Shown here in pieces: positions 1-8,587 of a DNA stretch of 64,000 nt (its first letter is position 1; the number at the start of each line of letters is the position of its first letter). The DNA lies in the NCBI RefSeq assembly GCF_001718415.1, contig NZ_CP013377.1:248001-312000 (forward strand). The letters run 5' to 3'. Made by a program: the position numbers and the translations under genes. The notes beneath the pieces were generated by a model. It made no database searches. It was not told where the DNA came from and saw only the letters and a list, made by a program, of their open reading frames with translations. This DNA comes from Burkholderia pseudomultivorans. GTDB taxonomy: Bacteria; Pseudomonadota; Gammaproteobacteria; Burkholderiales; Burkholderiaceae.

Positions 1-96
1 CGCGCGGCATCGGCGGCCGGGCGCAGGGGCGGGAGGCAGTCGATACCTGGGCCGGTCGCGCCCGCGCCGCGCGCCTGCGCGATACCCCGATACCCG

Positions 97-1512
97 TTAT
101 CCGCCGGCCGGCGGCAGTGCGTCGAGCACGCGCGCGAGAAACGCCTCGTGATTCCACGCGGATTCGGGACGCGACAGCCCGAGCCGCACGACCACCAGCT
201 GCCGGCTCGGCACCACGCTGACGAACTGTCCTTCGTGACCGACCGCATGAAACGCGTCGGCCGGCATCGCGCGCGCATGCGGATCGCGATCGTTGAACGG
301 TTCCGGCACCTTGACCCACAGATGCGCGCCGAATTCCTGCCGCGGCGACAGCGGCGTCGCGCTCGCCATGTAGCGCACCCAGCCCTCCGGCAGCCGCCGC
401 TGTCCGTTCCATACGCCGTCCTGCAGCAGAAGTTGCCCGAAGCGCGCCCAGTCGCGCGCGCTCGCATACATGAACGACGCGCCGGCCAGCGTGCCGGCCG
501 CATCGGGCTCGAACACGGCGCTGCGCATCCCGAGCGGCGCGAACAGCGCGCGCCGCGGGAACGATAGGGCGTCTTCCCCGCCGCCCAGCGCGTCGCGCAT
601 CACGCGCGCGACGATCTCGGTCGTGCCGCTCGAGTAGTACCACTGCGTGCCGGGCGGCGCGACGAGCGGCATGGCCGCCGCGAAGCGCGCGGTATCGGCT
701 TGCGTGAACAGCATCACGGCGACATCGGACAGCGGGTCGTCGTAGTCCTCGTTGAAGTGCAGGCCGCTCGTCATCCGCAGCAGTTCGTCGAGCGTGATGG
801 CCGCGCGCGGGTCGCCGCGGCCGCGCCATTCGGGCAGCAGCGCCGACGCGTCCGGCGACAGCCGGTGCTGCGCGACGAGTGTGCCGATCAGCGCGGCCGT
901 CACGCTCTTCGTCATCGACCAGCCGGGCAGCGGCGTGTCGGCGGTGAAGCCGGGCGCATAGCGCTCGGCGATCACCTGGCCGCGCCACATCACGACGACC
1001 GCGCGCGTGCGGCGCGGTCGCGCCGGATCGGGCTCGTCGAATGCGCGGTCGAGCGCCGTCCGCAGCTTGCGCGCGTCGACGCCGGCAGGCGGCGCGGCAG
1101 GCGGCCCGGAGCGGGCCGGCGGCGGATCGTCGGGCGGCGGATCGGGGAGCGGCGGCAGCGCGGCCGGCAGCGCACCGGGCGACGGCCCGAGCACGAGCGT
1201 GCAGCCGAGGCCGGGGCGGAATTCGGCGTCGCGTTCGGCGAAGCCGGCGAAGGTGGCGCGGGCGCGATGATGTTCGGCATCGATCGACGGCCGCACCAGC
1301 TTCAGCAGCGGATGCACGCCGGCCATGATGTCGATGTCGATCACCGAGGCGGCCGGCCGGCCCGATACGAACACGCCGGAACACAGCGCCTTGGCCGCAT
1401 AGCCGGTGGCGATCGGGGCGAGCCGCGACAGCATGTAGCCGGCATAGCCGAGCGCGGCGACGAGCGCGACCGCAAGGCCGCGTCGAATCAACGGTTTGAC
1501 GGGGATCGTCAT
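97..1512 (-). CDS. Serine beta-lactamase-like hydrolase (class C/esterase fold)
   Basis: The protein is 471 residues long with an N-terminal hydrophobic segment (about residues 10-28) that should anchor or export it. A proline-rich linker (about 117-145) precedes the catalytic domain. The domain has the SxxK motif SMTK at about 199-202, a tyrosine motif YYSSG at about 292-296, and a C-terminal GHEGQ that stands in the position of the KTG/HxG triad. This pattern matches the beta-lactamase-related family (PF00144), which includes 6-aminohexanoate-dimer hydrolases, esterases and D-aminopeptidases. The start at MTIP was chosen because it directly precedes the membrane segment; longer readings add low-complexity arginine-rich sequence. 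The substrate cannot be told from sequence. The gene is divergent from the HIT gene, 179 bp away. Confidence 0.85.
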   Translation of the reverse strand: MTIPVKPLIRRGLAVALVAALGYAGYMLSRLAPIATGYAAKALCSGVFVSGRPAASVIDIDIMAGVHPLLKLVRPSIDAEHHRARATFAGFAERDAEFRPGLGCTLVLGPSPGALPAALPPLPDPPPDDPPPARSGPPAAPPAGVDARKLRTALDRAFDEPDPARPRRTRAVVVMWRGQVIAERYAPGFTADTPLPGWSMTKSVTAALIGTLVAQHRLSPDASALLPEWRGRGDPRAAITLDELLRMTSGLHFNEDYDDPLSDVAVMLFTQADTARFAAAMPLVAPPGTQWYYSSGTTEIVARVMRDALGGGEDALSFPRRALFAPLGMRSAVFEPDAAGTLAGASFMYASARDWARFGQLLLQDGVWNGQRRLPEGWVRYMASATPLSPRQEFGAHLWVKVPEPFNDRDPHARAMPADAFHAVGHEGQFVSVVPSRQLVVVRLGLSRPESAWNHEAFLARVLDALPPAGG

Positions 1513-1691
1513 GCGCGAGCGTCCTCGATGGCGTGCCGGCCGGCAACGATCCGGCAGTGTCGCAGGTTCGGGCGACGGGTGGCAATCGCGGCTGTGTGAC
1601 GCGCGGCGCCGGCGAGTTGAAATCGGGCCGCGCATCGGCCGATAATCGTCCGACATCGATCTCCCAGCCAAACCGATACCGGAAAAAAGCC

Positions 1692-2111
1692 ATGTCCTAC
1701 GACAACAACAACCCGTTCGCAAAAATCCTGCGCGGCGAACTGCCATGCGTGAAGGTCGCCGAAGACGACGCGACGGTCGCGATCATGGACCTGATGCCGC
1801 AGGCCGACGGCCACGTGCTCGTGATCCCGAAGGAGCCCGCGGCACAGATCTTCGACCTGTCCGGCGATGCGGCCGCGGCGAGCATCCGCATGACGCAGCG
1901 CGTCGCGGCGGCGGTGCGCGCGGCGCTCGAACCGGACGGCATGTTCATCGGCCAGTTCAACGGCGCGGCGGCGGGCCAGACGGTCGCGCACGTGCACTTC
2001 CACGTGATTCCGCGCTCGGAAGGCGTCGAACTGCGGATGCATGCGCGCGACATGGCCGATGCGGCGACGCTCGAATCGATCGCGCAGCGTATCCGCGCGC
2101 ATTTCGTGTAA
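1692..2111 (+). CDS. HIT family nucleotide-binding hydrolase
   Basis: This 139-residue protein carries the histidine triad HVHFHVIPR near residue 100, which binds the nucleotide phosphate and forms the covalent AMP intermediate in the HIT superfamily. The N-terminal NPFAKILRGELP is typical of the HINT/Hit-like branch, and the length is normal. It is expected to act in the cytoplasm on adenylated compounds such as AMP-lysine or dinucleotide polyphosphates. The start MSYDNNN is chosen because an upstream extension would be arginine-rich and unlike the family. No functional partner is adjacent. Confidence 0.9.
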   Translation: MSYDNNNPFAKILRGELPCVKVAEDDATVAIMDLMPQADGHVLVIPKEPAAQIFDLSGDAAAASIRMTQRVAAAVRAALEPDGMFIGQFNGAAAGQTVAHVHFHVIPRSEGVELRMHARDMADAATLESIAQRIRAHFV

Positions 2112-2360
2112 GGCTTGCACGGCGGCGGGGCCGCGCCGGTCGGCTGCCACGCCGCTGCCATCTGTTTCAGCGGTCATGCGAGGTAATACGTGTAACCGCG
2201 CACGAAACGCGGCCCGGAAAGCCGCGCGCTAGACTCGGCGCATTGCTTCATCGAGCGACGGGAAGGCGGATCGCCGCTTCGTCCGGCCGCCGCGCACCGC
2301 GGCGGCGCGGCCTTCGCGAGATGCCCTTCGTCTTTCGTGTTCAGCGCCGGGATCCGAGCC

Positions 2361-2525
2361 ATGACCAGACTTCTCCTCACGCTTGCCCTGATCGGCGGCC
2401 TGTCCGGCTGCTATGTCGCACCGCCTTTCGGGTATGCGCCCGCGCCGGCCTACTACGGCTATGCGCCGGCCTATTACGCACCGCCGATCAGCGTCGGCAT
2501 CGGCGGCAACTTCCGGATTCGCTGA
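2361..2525 (+). CDS. Small Tyr/Pro/Ala-rich lipoprotein
   Basis: This is a 54-residue protein with a signal peptide MTRLLLTLALIGG followed by a lipobox LSGC, so Cys17 should be lipidated and kept in the envelope. The mature part is only about 38 residues, dominated by repeated YAPAPAYYG / YAPAYYAPP units, and ends in the basic FRIR. Such short tyrosine/proline-rich lipoproteins are common in Burkholderia and have no assigned function. It lies 83 bp before the methyltransferase-like gene on the same strand. The coding call rests on the clean lipobox. Confidence 0.7.
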   Translation: MTRLLLTLALIGGLSGCYVAPPFGYAPAPAYYGYAPAYYAPPISVGIGGNFRIR

Positions 2526-2608
2526 GCGTCCGGCGCGCGACGCGCCGCCTCCGCATCGTCCGCCGGGTTCCTATACTTCACAGGAAAACGCATCCCGGCG
2601 AGGCAGCC

Positions 2609-3268
2609 ATGACCCTCACGCCCAAGATGGCGATCCTGTCGAGCGTGTCCACGCTCGTCTACCTCGGGCTCGCCGTGCTCGGCATCGGCGGGTTCGCGGC
2701 CTTCTTCTCCCATCCGCCGCTGGTCGTCATCGTCGTCGCGACGCTGGCGATGGCCGTCGTCGCGATGTTCACCGAAGGCAACCTGAGCGCCGGCGAGCGC
2801 GAAAGCCGCGACAACCGCTGGGTGCTCGCGGCATTCGCGCTGCTCGGATTGCTGCTCGCGTACCTGCCCGCGCTGACCGACCGGCTCGATTTCTGGACGT
2901 TCGACGGCGATACGCTGCGATGGATCGGCGTGGTGCTGTATGTCGCGGGCGGCGCGCTGCGCATCTGGCCGGTGTTCGTGCTCGGCAAGCGCTTCAGCGG
3001 GCTCGTCGCGATCCAGCCCGGCCATGCGCTGGTGACGGACGGCATCTACCGCCGCATCCGCAATCCGAGCTATCTCGGCCTGCTCGTCAATTCGGTCGGC
3101 TGGGCGTTTGCGTTCCGCTCGGGCGTCGGCGTGCTGCTGGTCGCGCTGATGCTGGTGCCGCTCGTCGCGCGCATCCGTGCCGAGGAGGCGCTGCTGCGCG
3201 CTCATTTCGGCGGCGAATACGAGGCCTATTGCGCGCGGACCTGGCGACTGGTTCCCGGCCTGTACTGA
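2609..3268 (+). CDS. Isoprenylcysteine carboxyl methyltransferase (ICMT)-family membrane protein
   Basis: This 219-residue integral membrane protein has about five hydrophobic segments. The C-terminal half has the family signature: LRIWPVFVLGKRFSG, then a TDGIYRRIRNPSYLG stretch, then a carboxyl RIRAEEALLRAHFG with the acidic EE pair and the Y-x-x-Y of GGEYEAY. These residues form the S-adenosylmethionine pocket in the ICMT/PEMT fold. Bacterial members methylate unknown lipids or small molecules, and no prenylated-protein substrate should be assumed. ATG follows GAGGCAGCC, a reasonable ribosome-binding site. Confidence 0.85.
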   Translation: MTLTPKMAILSSVSTLVYLGLAVLGIGGFAAFFSHPPLVVIVVATLAMAVVAMFTEGNLSAGERESRDNRWVLAAFALLGLLLAYLPALTDRLDFWTFDGDTLRWIGVVLYVAGGALRIWPVFVLGKRFSGLVAIQPGHALVTDGIYRRIRNPSYLGLLVNSVGWAFAFRSGVGVLLVALMLVPLVARIRAEEALLRAHFGGEYEAYCARTWRLVPGLY

Positions 3269-3637
3269 GCGTTCCACTGCCGTCCGGCAACGGACGAGCG
3301 CCGGCGTCGTCGCGTGCGGCATGCGCGGCCTCCGGTGTCGCGACCGCGCGACACCGTGCCAGGCCGGCTTCCCGCTTCGGAGGGACGGAACCCGTATTGA
3401 AGCCCGTGCCGACGCGGGTTTCAGCCGGTATGTCCGGCTCGGTGTATACCCGCCTTTTCCGTAAACAACTTGTTACCAGAATCCCGGGGTCAAGACCGCG
3501 GGAGCGGTGCTATTCTTCGCCGCAAGCTCATTGAAATGAATTGGTCCGGGGTTCGGCACAATGCCCGAATCGGCGTCGATCGGTTCAAATCACCGTACCG
3601 AGCGCTCCTTCGATAACCAACCAGGAAGAATACGGGC
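3269..3637. other. Intergenic, 369 bp
   Basis: No gene is supported. A hairpin with arms GAAGCCCG/CGGGTTTC lies around 3399-3423 but has no T-run, so it is at best a weak terminator for the upstream gene. The right half must hold the promoter of the glycine-zipper gene; the sequence is locally more AT-rich from about 3455. Confidence 0.4.
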
Positions 3638-4069
3638 ATGTGGAAGAAGATCGCCCCCACTCTCGTCGTCGCCGCTTTCGTCGGCGCGACTTCGCTGCCG
3701 GCAGCAGCTAGCGATTTGAACAATGCGCTTGGCGGCGCGCTCGGCGGGGTAGCCGGCGCAGCCGTGGGCGGCGCGGTCGGCGGCAGCACCGGCTCGGTGA
3801 TCGGCGGCGCGATCGGCGGCGGCGCAGGCGGCGCCGTGACGTCGAACCGTCGCGAGCGCACCGGCGCGATCATCGGCGGCGCCCTGGGCGGCGGCGCGGG
3901 CACCGCAGCCGGCAACGCGATGGGCGGCCGCTCGGGCGGCCTGATCGGCGCGGCCCTGGGCGGCGGCGCAGGCGCGGCGCTCGGCGGCAACATGTCGCGC
4001 AGCGCATCGCGCGACGGCGATCGCGGCTATCGCCATCGCAAGCATCGCCATCACCGCGACTGGGACTGA
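3638..4069 (+). CDS. Glycine-zipper envelope protein
   Basis: The protein is 143 residues long with a Sec signal peptide (residues 1-25, cleavage after PAAAS or nearby). Residues about 30-125 are built of glycine-zipper repeats of the form GGALGG / GGAIGG / GGAAGG in two blocks, separated by a short basic SNRRERTG segment. The C-terminus is rich in His and Arg (HRKHRHHRDWD). Glycine-zipper proteins of this kind insert into or line the outer membrane; the His-rich tail could bind metal. The DNA repeats simply reflect the protein repeat. It stands alone, flanked by long non-coding gaps. Confidence 0.8.
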   Translation: MWKKIAPTLVVAAFVGATSLPAAASDLNNALGGALGGVAGAAVGGAVGGSTGSVIGGAIGGGAGGAVTSNRRERTGAIIGGALGGGAGTAAGNAMGGRSGGLIGAALGGGAGAALGGNMSRSASRDGDRGYRHRKHRHHRDWD

Positions 4070-4922
4070 TCGCAGCGGGTGCAGCGCGGCGTGCGACCGG
4101 CACGCCGGCGCGCCCAAGCGGATCGCGTCCGACGCGTGACCCGGCCCGGCGCCATCAGCCGGGCCGCGATCGCCGGTCCGACAGGACCGGCAGCCTCTTC
4201 CGGTTTCAGCAGTGTTCGCCGTATGCCTGATCGACGGCCCGGCATCTTCCCCTCCCGACCGATTCCCCCGTTTTCCGAACGACACGCGCTGCCACGCATG
4301 ATCCGGCATGGCTGGCGAACCGTCTTCGGCGTTCCGTGCGACGTGTTGCAGGATCCCGAGCCGACGGCTGTCCGCGCGCGGGAATGACGACTCTCTTCCC
4401 GTCCACGCACGCGCATCTGCAACCTGCGTAACCAGATGTATCGCGCGCGCCGTCGCGTCCTCGGCATGACCGCGAGCCAGCGCGTCGCGCACGTCGCCGT
4501 CGCCCCGCATCGACTGCGCGATCTGCCCGGTTCGCACGCATGCCGTTCCCGCTTTCGGACCATGCGATCGTCGGCGGCAAGTAGTGGGAAATCGAATGCA
4601 ATCCATCGCAACATTTAATTGGTCGATCGCGATCGACTTCGCTATCGTCGATGCTGCCCGCGTACGGAATCGAACCGTGCCGTCCCCGCGCCTCGCCGCA
4701 TGACCCCGAGCGTCGCGACCCGGCGTGCGGCCCGTCAAGCAAGGGCCGCACGGCCCGGCGAAGCGGACGGGCCCGTCGCGAAACCTGGCCGACCGAACGA
4801 AGGCGCAAGCGCCTTCAAACGTCCCCGGCAACGATATCCCGCCGCCGCGTGCGCCCCCCGCGCGCGTGCCGCCCCGATGCCGTTTGCCGCCGGGCCGGAC
4901 CAACCCATTGCCTGGAAGCATT
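4070..4922. other. Long intergenic gap, 853 bp
   Basis: No convincing gene is seen on either strand: open frames here are arginine/proline-rich, show no domain, and overlap one another, as expected of random frames in GC-rich DNA. The region contains a local AT-rich patch near 4605-4622 followed by a 16-bp palindrome. It is unusually long for this gene-dense window and could hold a decayed gene or an unannotated RNA. Confidence 0.4.
4622..4637. promoter_or_regulatory. 16-bp perfect palindrome upstream of allE
   Basis: GTCGATCG/CGATCGAC is a perfect 16-bp palindrome sitting just after an AT-rich stretch, 285 bp before the allE start. It could be an operator for ureide or purine control, but chance occurrence of CGATCG-type palindromes is high in this genome. 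Confidence 0.25.
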
Positions 4923-5759
<837 letters not shown>

Positions 5760-5787
5760 GCGCGTCGCACGCAGCTGGATTCGAAAG

Positions 5788-5816
5788 CCCGCCGGTGTAT
5801 GCCGGCGGGTTTTTTC
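5788..5816 (+). terminator. Rho-independent terminator after allE
   Basis: An 8-bp perfect stem CCCGCCGG/CCGGCGGG with a six-base loop is followed by six T residues, 29 bp after the allE stop. Confidence 0.9.
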
Positions 5817-5898
5817 TTTGTGCGGTATCCGTTTCGCCGATCGGGCGCTTTGGCGATCGCGGCCATGCGCTCGCCGGAACGCGACGCCCGGTCCCGCA

Positions 5899-6825
5899 TC
5901 ATCCGGCCCGGCTGCCGGGCCACGATACCTCGCTCAGGCGCAGTTCGTGGACGAGGTCGATGAGCGCGCGCAAGCGCGCCGGCACGAAGCGGTGCCCCGA
6001 GTAATAGAGCCTCAGCCCGCCGAACGACGGGCACCACGGCGCCAGCACGGGCACCAGCGCGCCGCGCTTCAGCTCGTCGTCGATGAACCACTCCGAAATG
6101 AAGCCGATGCCGAGCCCGAGCAGCACCGCCTGCTTGATCGCGGCCATTTCGTTGAGCGCGAGCCGCACCGGCAGATCCATGCGCAGCTTCTCGCCCTTGC
6201 GCTCGAGCTCCCAGTGATAGATGCCGCCGTGCGACATGCGCATGCCGATGCTGCGGTGCGCCAGCAGATCGCGCGGATGCCGCGGCGTGCCGTGGGCCTT
6301 CAGGTAGTCGGGCGTCGCCACCACCAGCATGCGGATATCGCGCGACAGCGGCACGGCGATCATGTCCTGCGGCACCGACTCGGCCAGCCGGATGCCGGCG
6401 TCGAATCCTTCGGCGACGACGTCGATCATCCGCGACTCGCTGACGATGTCGATGCGCACGTCCGGGTAGCGCTGCGCGTATCGGTAAAACAGCGGCTCCA
6501 TCAGCAGGAACGCCGCGCCTTGCGGCGCGTTCACGCGCAGCGTGCCGCTCGGCGTGTCCGAGCCGGTGCCGGCTTCCTCGCCGGCGCTGCGGATTTCATC
6601 CAGCGCGGGCGCGATGCGCGTCACATAGCGTCGGCCCGCGTCGGTCAGCGACACGCTGCGCGTCGAGCGGTTGAACAGGCGTACCGTCAGGCGCGCTTCC
6701 AGTCCGGCTACGGCGCTGCTTACCGCCGTGGTGGACATGCCCAGCTCCAGCGCCGCGCCGCGAAAGCTGCTGCGGCGCGCGAGGGCGAGGACCACTTCCA
6801 GTTCGGTCATACCGGTGCGATGCAT
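5899..6825 (-). CDS. LysR-family transcriptional regulator
   Basis: The protein is 308 residues long. The N-terminal winged helix-turn-helix (about 5-64) contains [24 protein letters not shown], followed by the family's [15 protein letters not shown]. The rest is the periplasmic-binding-like effector domain. It is transcribed divergently from the aldehyde dehydrogenase at 6944 with 118 bp between starts, the classical LysR arrangement, so it probably controls that gene and itself. The effector is unknown, perhaps an aldehyde substrate of its neighbour. Confidence 0.9.
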   Translation of the reverse strand: MHRTGMTELEVVLALARRSSFRGAALELGMSTTAVSSAVAGLEARLTVRLFNRSTRSVSLTDAGRRYVTRIAPALDEIRSAGEEAGTGSDTPSGTLRVNAPQGAAFLLMEPLFYRYAQRYPDVRIDIVSESRMIDVVAEGFDAGIRLAESVPQDMIAVPLSRDIRMLVVATPDYLKAHGTPRHPRDLLAHRSIGMRMSHGGIYHWELERKGEKLRMDLPVRLALNEMAAIKQAVLLGLGIGFISEWFIDDELKRGALVPVLAPWCPSFGGLRLYYSGHRFVPARLRALIDLVHELRLSEVSWPGSRAG

Positions 6826-6859
6826 TGATTGTCCCGATTTTCAGGATGATTCATCAGCA

Positions 6860-6873
6860 ATAAGGCGGCTTAT
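6860..6873. promoter_or_regulatory. Candidate LysR box in the divergent promoter
   Basis: An interrupted palindrome ATAAG-GCGG-CTTAT lies between the divergent LysR and aldehyde dehydrogenase genes. It has the size expected of a LysR half-site pair, but the T-N11-A spacing is off by one. Confidence 0.35.
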
Positions 6874-6943
6874 CAGAACGGTAACGTAATCCTAGACTGC
6901 ATGCCACGACAGTTTTTCGGATACGCGCAAAGGAGTCCGCAGC

Positions 6944-8380
6944 ATGGAACGCATCGAACACATCTACATCGACGGCGCATTCGTGACACCGCACGGCCGG
7001 GCGTGGTTCGACCTGCACAACCCGAGCACCGAGCAGGCGATCGGCCAGGTCAGGCTCGGCGACGAGCAGGATGTCGAACGCGCAATCGCCGCGGCCAAGG
7101 CCGCATTTCCCGGCTGGTCGCGCACCACGCGGGAGGAACGCATCGCGGCGCTCACGCGCATGCACGAGGCCGTCGTCGCGCGCGAAGACGACCTGATGCA
7201 GGCCATCGTGACCGAATACGGCGCGCCTTCCGTGCGCTGCCGCTGGATGGCGACCTATCCGGCGGATGCGATCCTGCAGGCCATCGCCGCGCTCGAATCG
7301 TTCGCGTTCGAGGAGCAGGCCGGCACGGCCCGCGTGATCATGACGCCGGTCGGCGTCGCCGCACTGATCACGCCCTGGAACAGCAACGCGGGCTTCATCT
7401 GCAACAAGCTCGCGACCGCGCTGGCCGCCGGTTGCACCGCCGTCATCAAGCCCAGCGAGATGAGCGCGATGCAGACGCAGATCGTCGCCGAAGCGCTGCA
7501 CGCGGCCGGCTTGCCCGAGGGCGTGTTCAATATCGTCAACGGGCGCGGCGACGTGGTCGGCGAGGCACTGTCGCGCAGCCCCGACATCGCGAAGCTCTCG
7601 TTTACCGGCTCGTCCGCGGTGGGCGAGCATCTGGTGCGCGCGGGCGCGGCGACGATGAAACGCGTGACGCTCGAGCTGGGCGGCAAGTCGCCCACGGTGG
7701 TGCTCGACGATGCGGATTTCGCGCGCATCATGCCGCTCGTTTTGCAGGCGGGATTCGCGAACAGCGGCCAGGCATGTATCGCGGGCACGCGCGTGCTGGT
7801 TCCGCGCAGTCGGCTCGACGAGTTCGAGGGCATCGCGAAGGAAGCGGTGTCGCGCATCGTCTCCGGCGATCCGCGCCACGCCGATACCGATATCGGGCCG
7901 ATGGTCAGCGCAAGGCAATGGGAGCGGGTGCAGAACTACATCCGCATCGGGCAGGAAGAAGGCGCGGTGCTGCTCGCGGGCGGCGAAGGGCGGCCCAAAG
8001 GCGTGCAGGCCGGCTGGTTCGTGAAGCCGACGCTGTTCTCGCGCGCCGACAACAGAATGCGCATCGCGCAGGAAGAGATCTTCGGCCCCGTGCTGACCAT
8101 CATTCCGTACGACGACGATGCCGATGCGATTGCGATCGCCAACGATACGCGCTATGGCCTGAGCGCCGTGGTGCTGGGCCAGGACCACGAACGGTGCGAA
8201 CGCGTGGCGCTGCAGATCGATGCGGGCCGCGTGCTCGTCAATACGCTCGCCCACGAGCCGCGCGCACCGTTCGGCGGCTTCAAGCATTCGGGGCTCGGCC
8301 GCGAAATGGGCCGGTGGGGCATGAGCGCCTATCTGGAGCCGAAGACCTTGCTCGGGGCGGCGGCAAGCCAGGGCGAGTGA
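6944..8380 (+). CDS. NAD(P)-dependent aldehyde dehydrogenase
   Basis: This is a 478-residue aldehyde dehydrogenase of the superfamily core. Visible motifs are the cofactor-site segment TPWNSNAG (about 140), the general-base segment LELGGKSP (about 245) and the catalytic cysteine in NSGQACIAGTR (about 280). EEIFGPVL and the C-terminal PFGGFKHSGLGRE complete the family pattern. The substrate is not evident; related Burkholderia enzymes are annotated as broad aliphatic or aromatic aldehyde dehydrogenases. ATG follows AAGGAGTCCGCAGC, a strong ribosome-binding site. Control by the divergent LysR gene is likely. Confidence 0.9.
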   Translation: MERIEHIYIDGAFVTPHGRAWFDLHNPSTEQAIGQVRLGDEQDVERAIAAAKAAFPGWSRTTREERIAALTRMHEAVVAREDDLMQAIVTEYGAPSVRCRWMATYPADAILQAIAALESFAFEEQAGTARVIMTPVGVAALITPWNSNAGFICNKLATALAAGCTAVIKPSEMSAMQTQIVAEALHAAGLPEGVFNIVNGRGDVVGEALSRSPDIAKLSFTGSSAVGEHLVRAGAATMKRVTLELGGKSPTVVLDDADFARIMPLVLQAGFANSGQACIAGTRVLVPRSRLDEFEGIAKEAVSRIVSGDPRHADTDIGPMVSARQWERVQNYIRIGQEEGAVLLAGGEGRPKGVQAGWFVKPTLFSRADNRMRIAQEEIFGPVLTIIPYDDDADAIAIANDTRYGLSAVVLGQDHERCERVALQIDAGRVLVNTLAHEPRAPFGGFKHSGLGREMGRWGMSAYLEPKTLLGAAASQGE

Positions 8381-8587
8381 GCGCGGGTGTGCGGCGCGTT
8401 CGCGTTTCGTCGTGGCGGGCGCATCGCGTGCCGTGGGCCGCGGCCTTTCCTAAATAAAATTTAGTCAGCCCAACTTTGGCTAAAGAAGGTTCCGGTTTGC
8501 CGGCATCCCTTCGACAATGCGCGCCTTCCGCGATGGACGGGCGCGTGTTGCGCACCGGCCGTCGCGGCCTCGAAGAAGGAGCCCGAC

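Noticed and set aside
1..96. A gene fragment at the left edge
   Set aside because: The 96 bases are too short and show no recognisable coding signal; probably the region downstream of the serine hydrolase.
3720..3990. GGCGGCG repeats suggestive of a satellite or CRISPR-like array
   Set aside because: The repeat is irregular and stays in frame with the glycine-zipper protein; there are no spacers.
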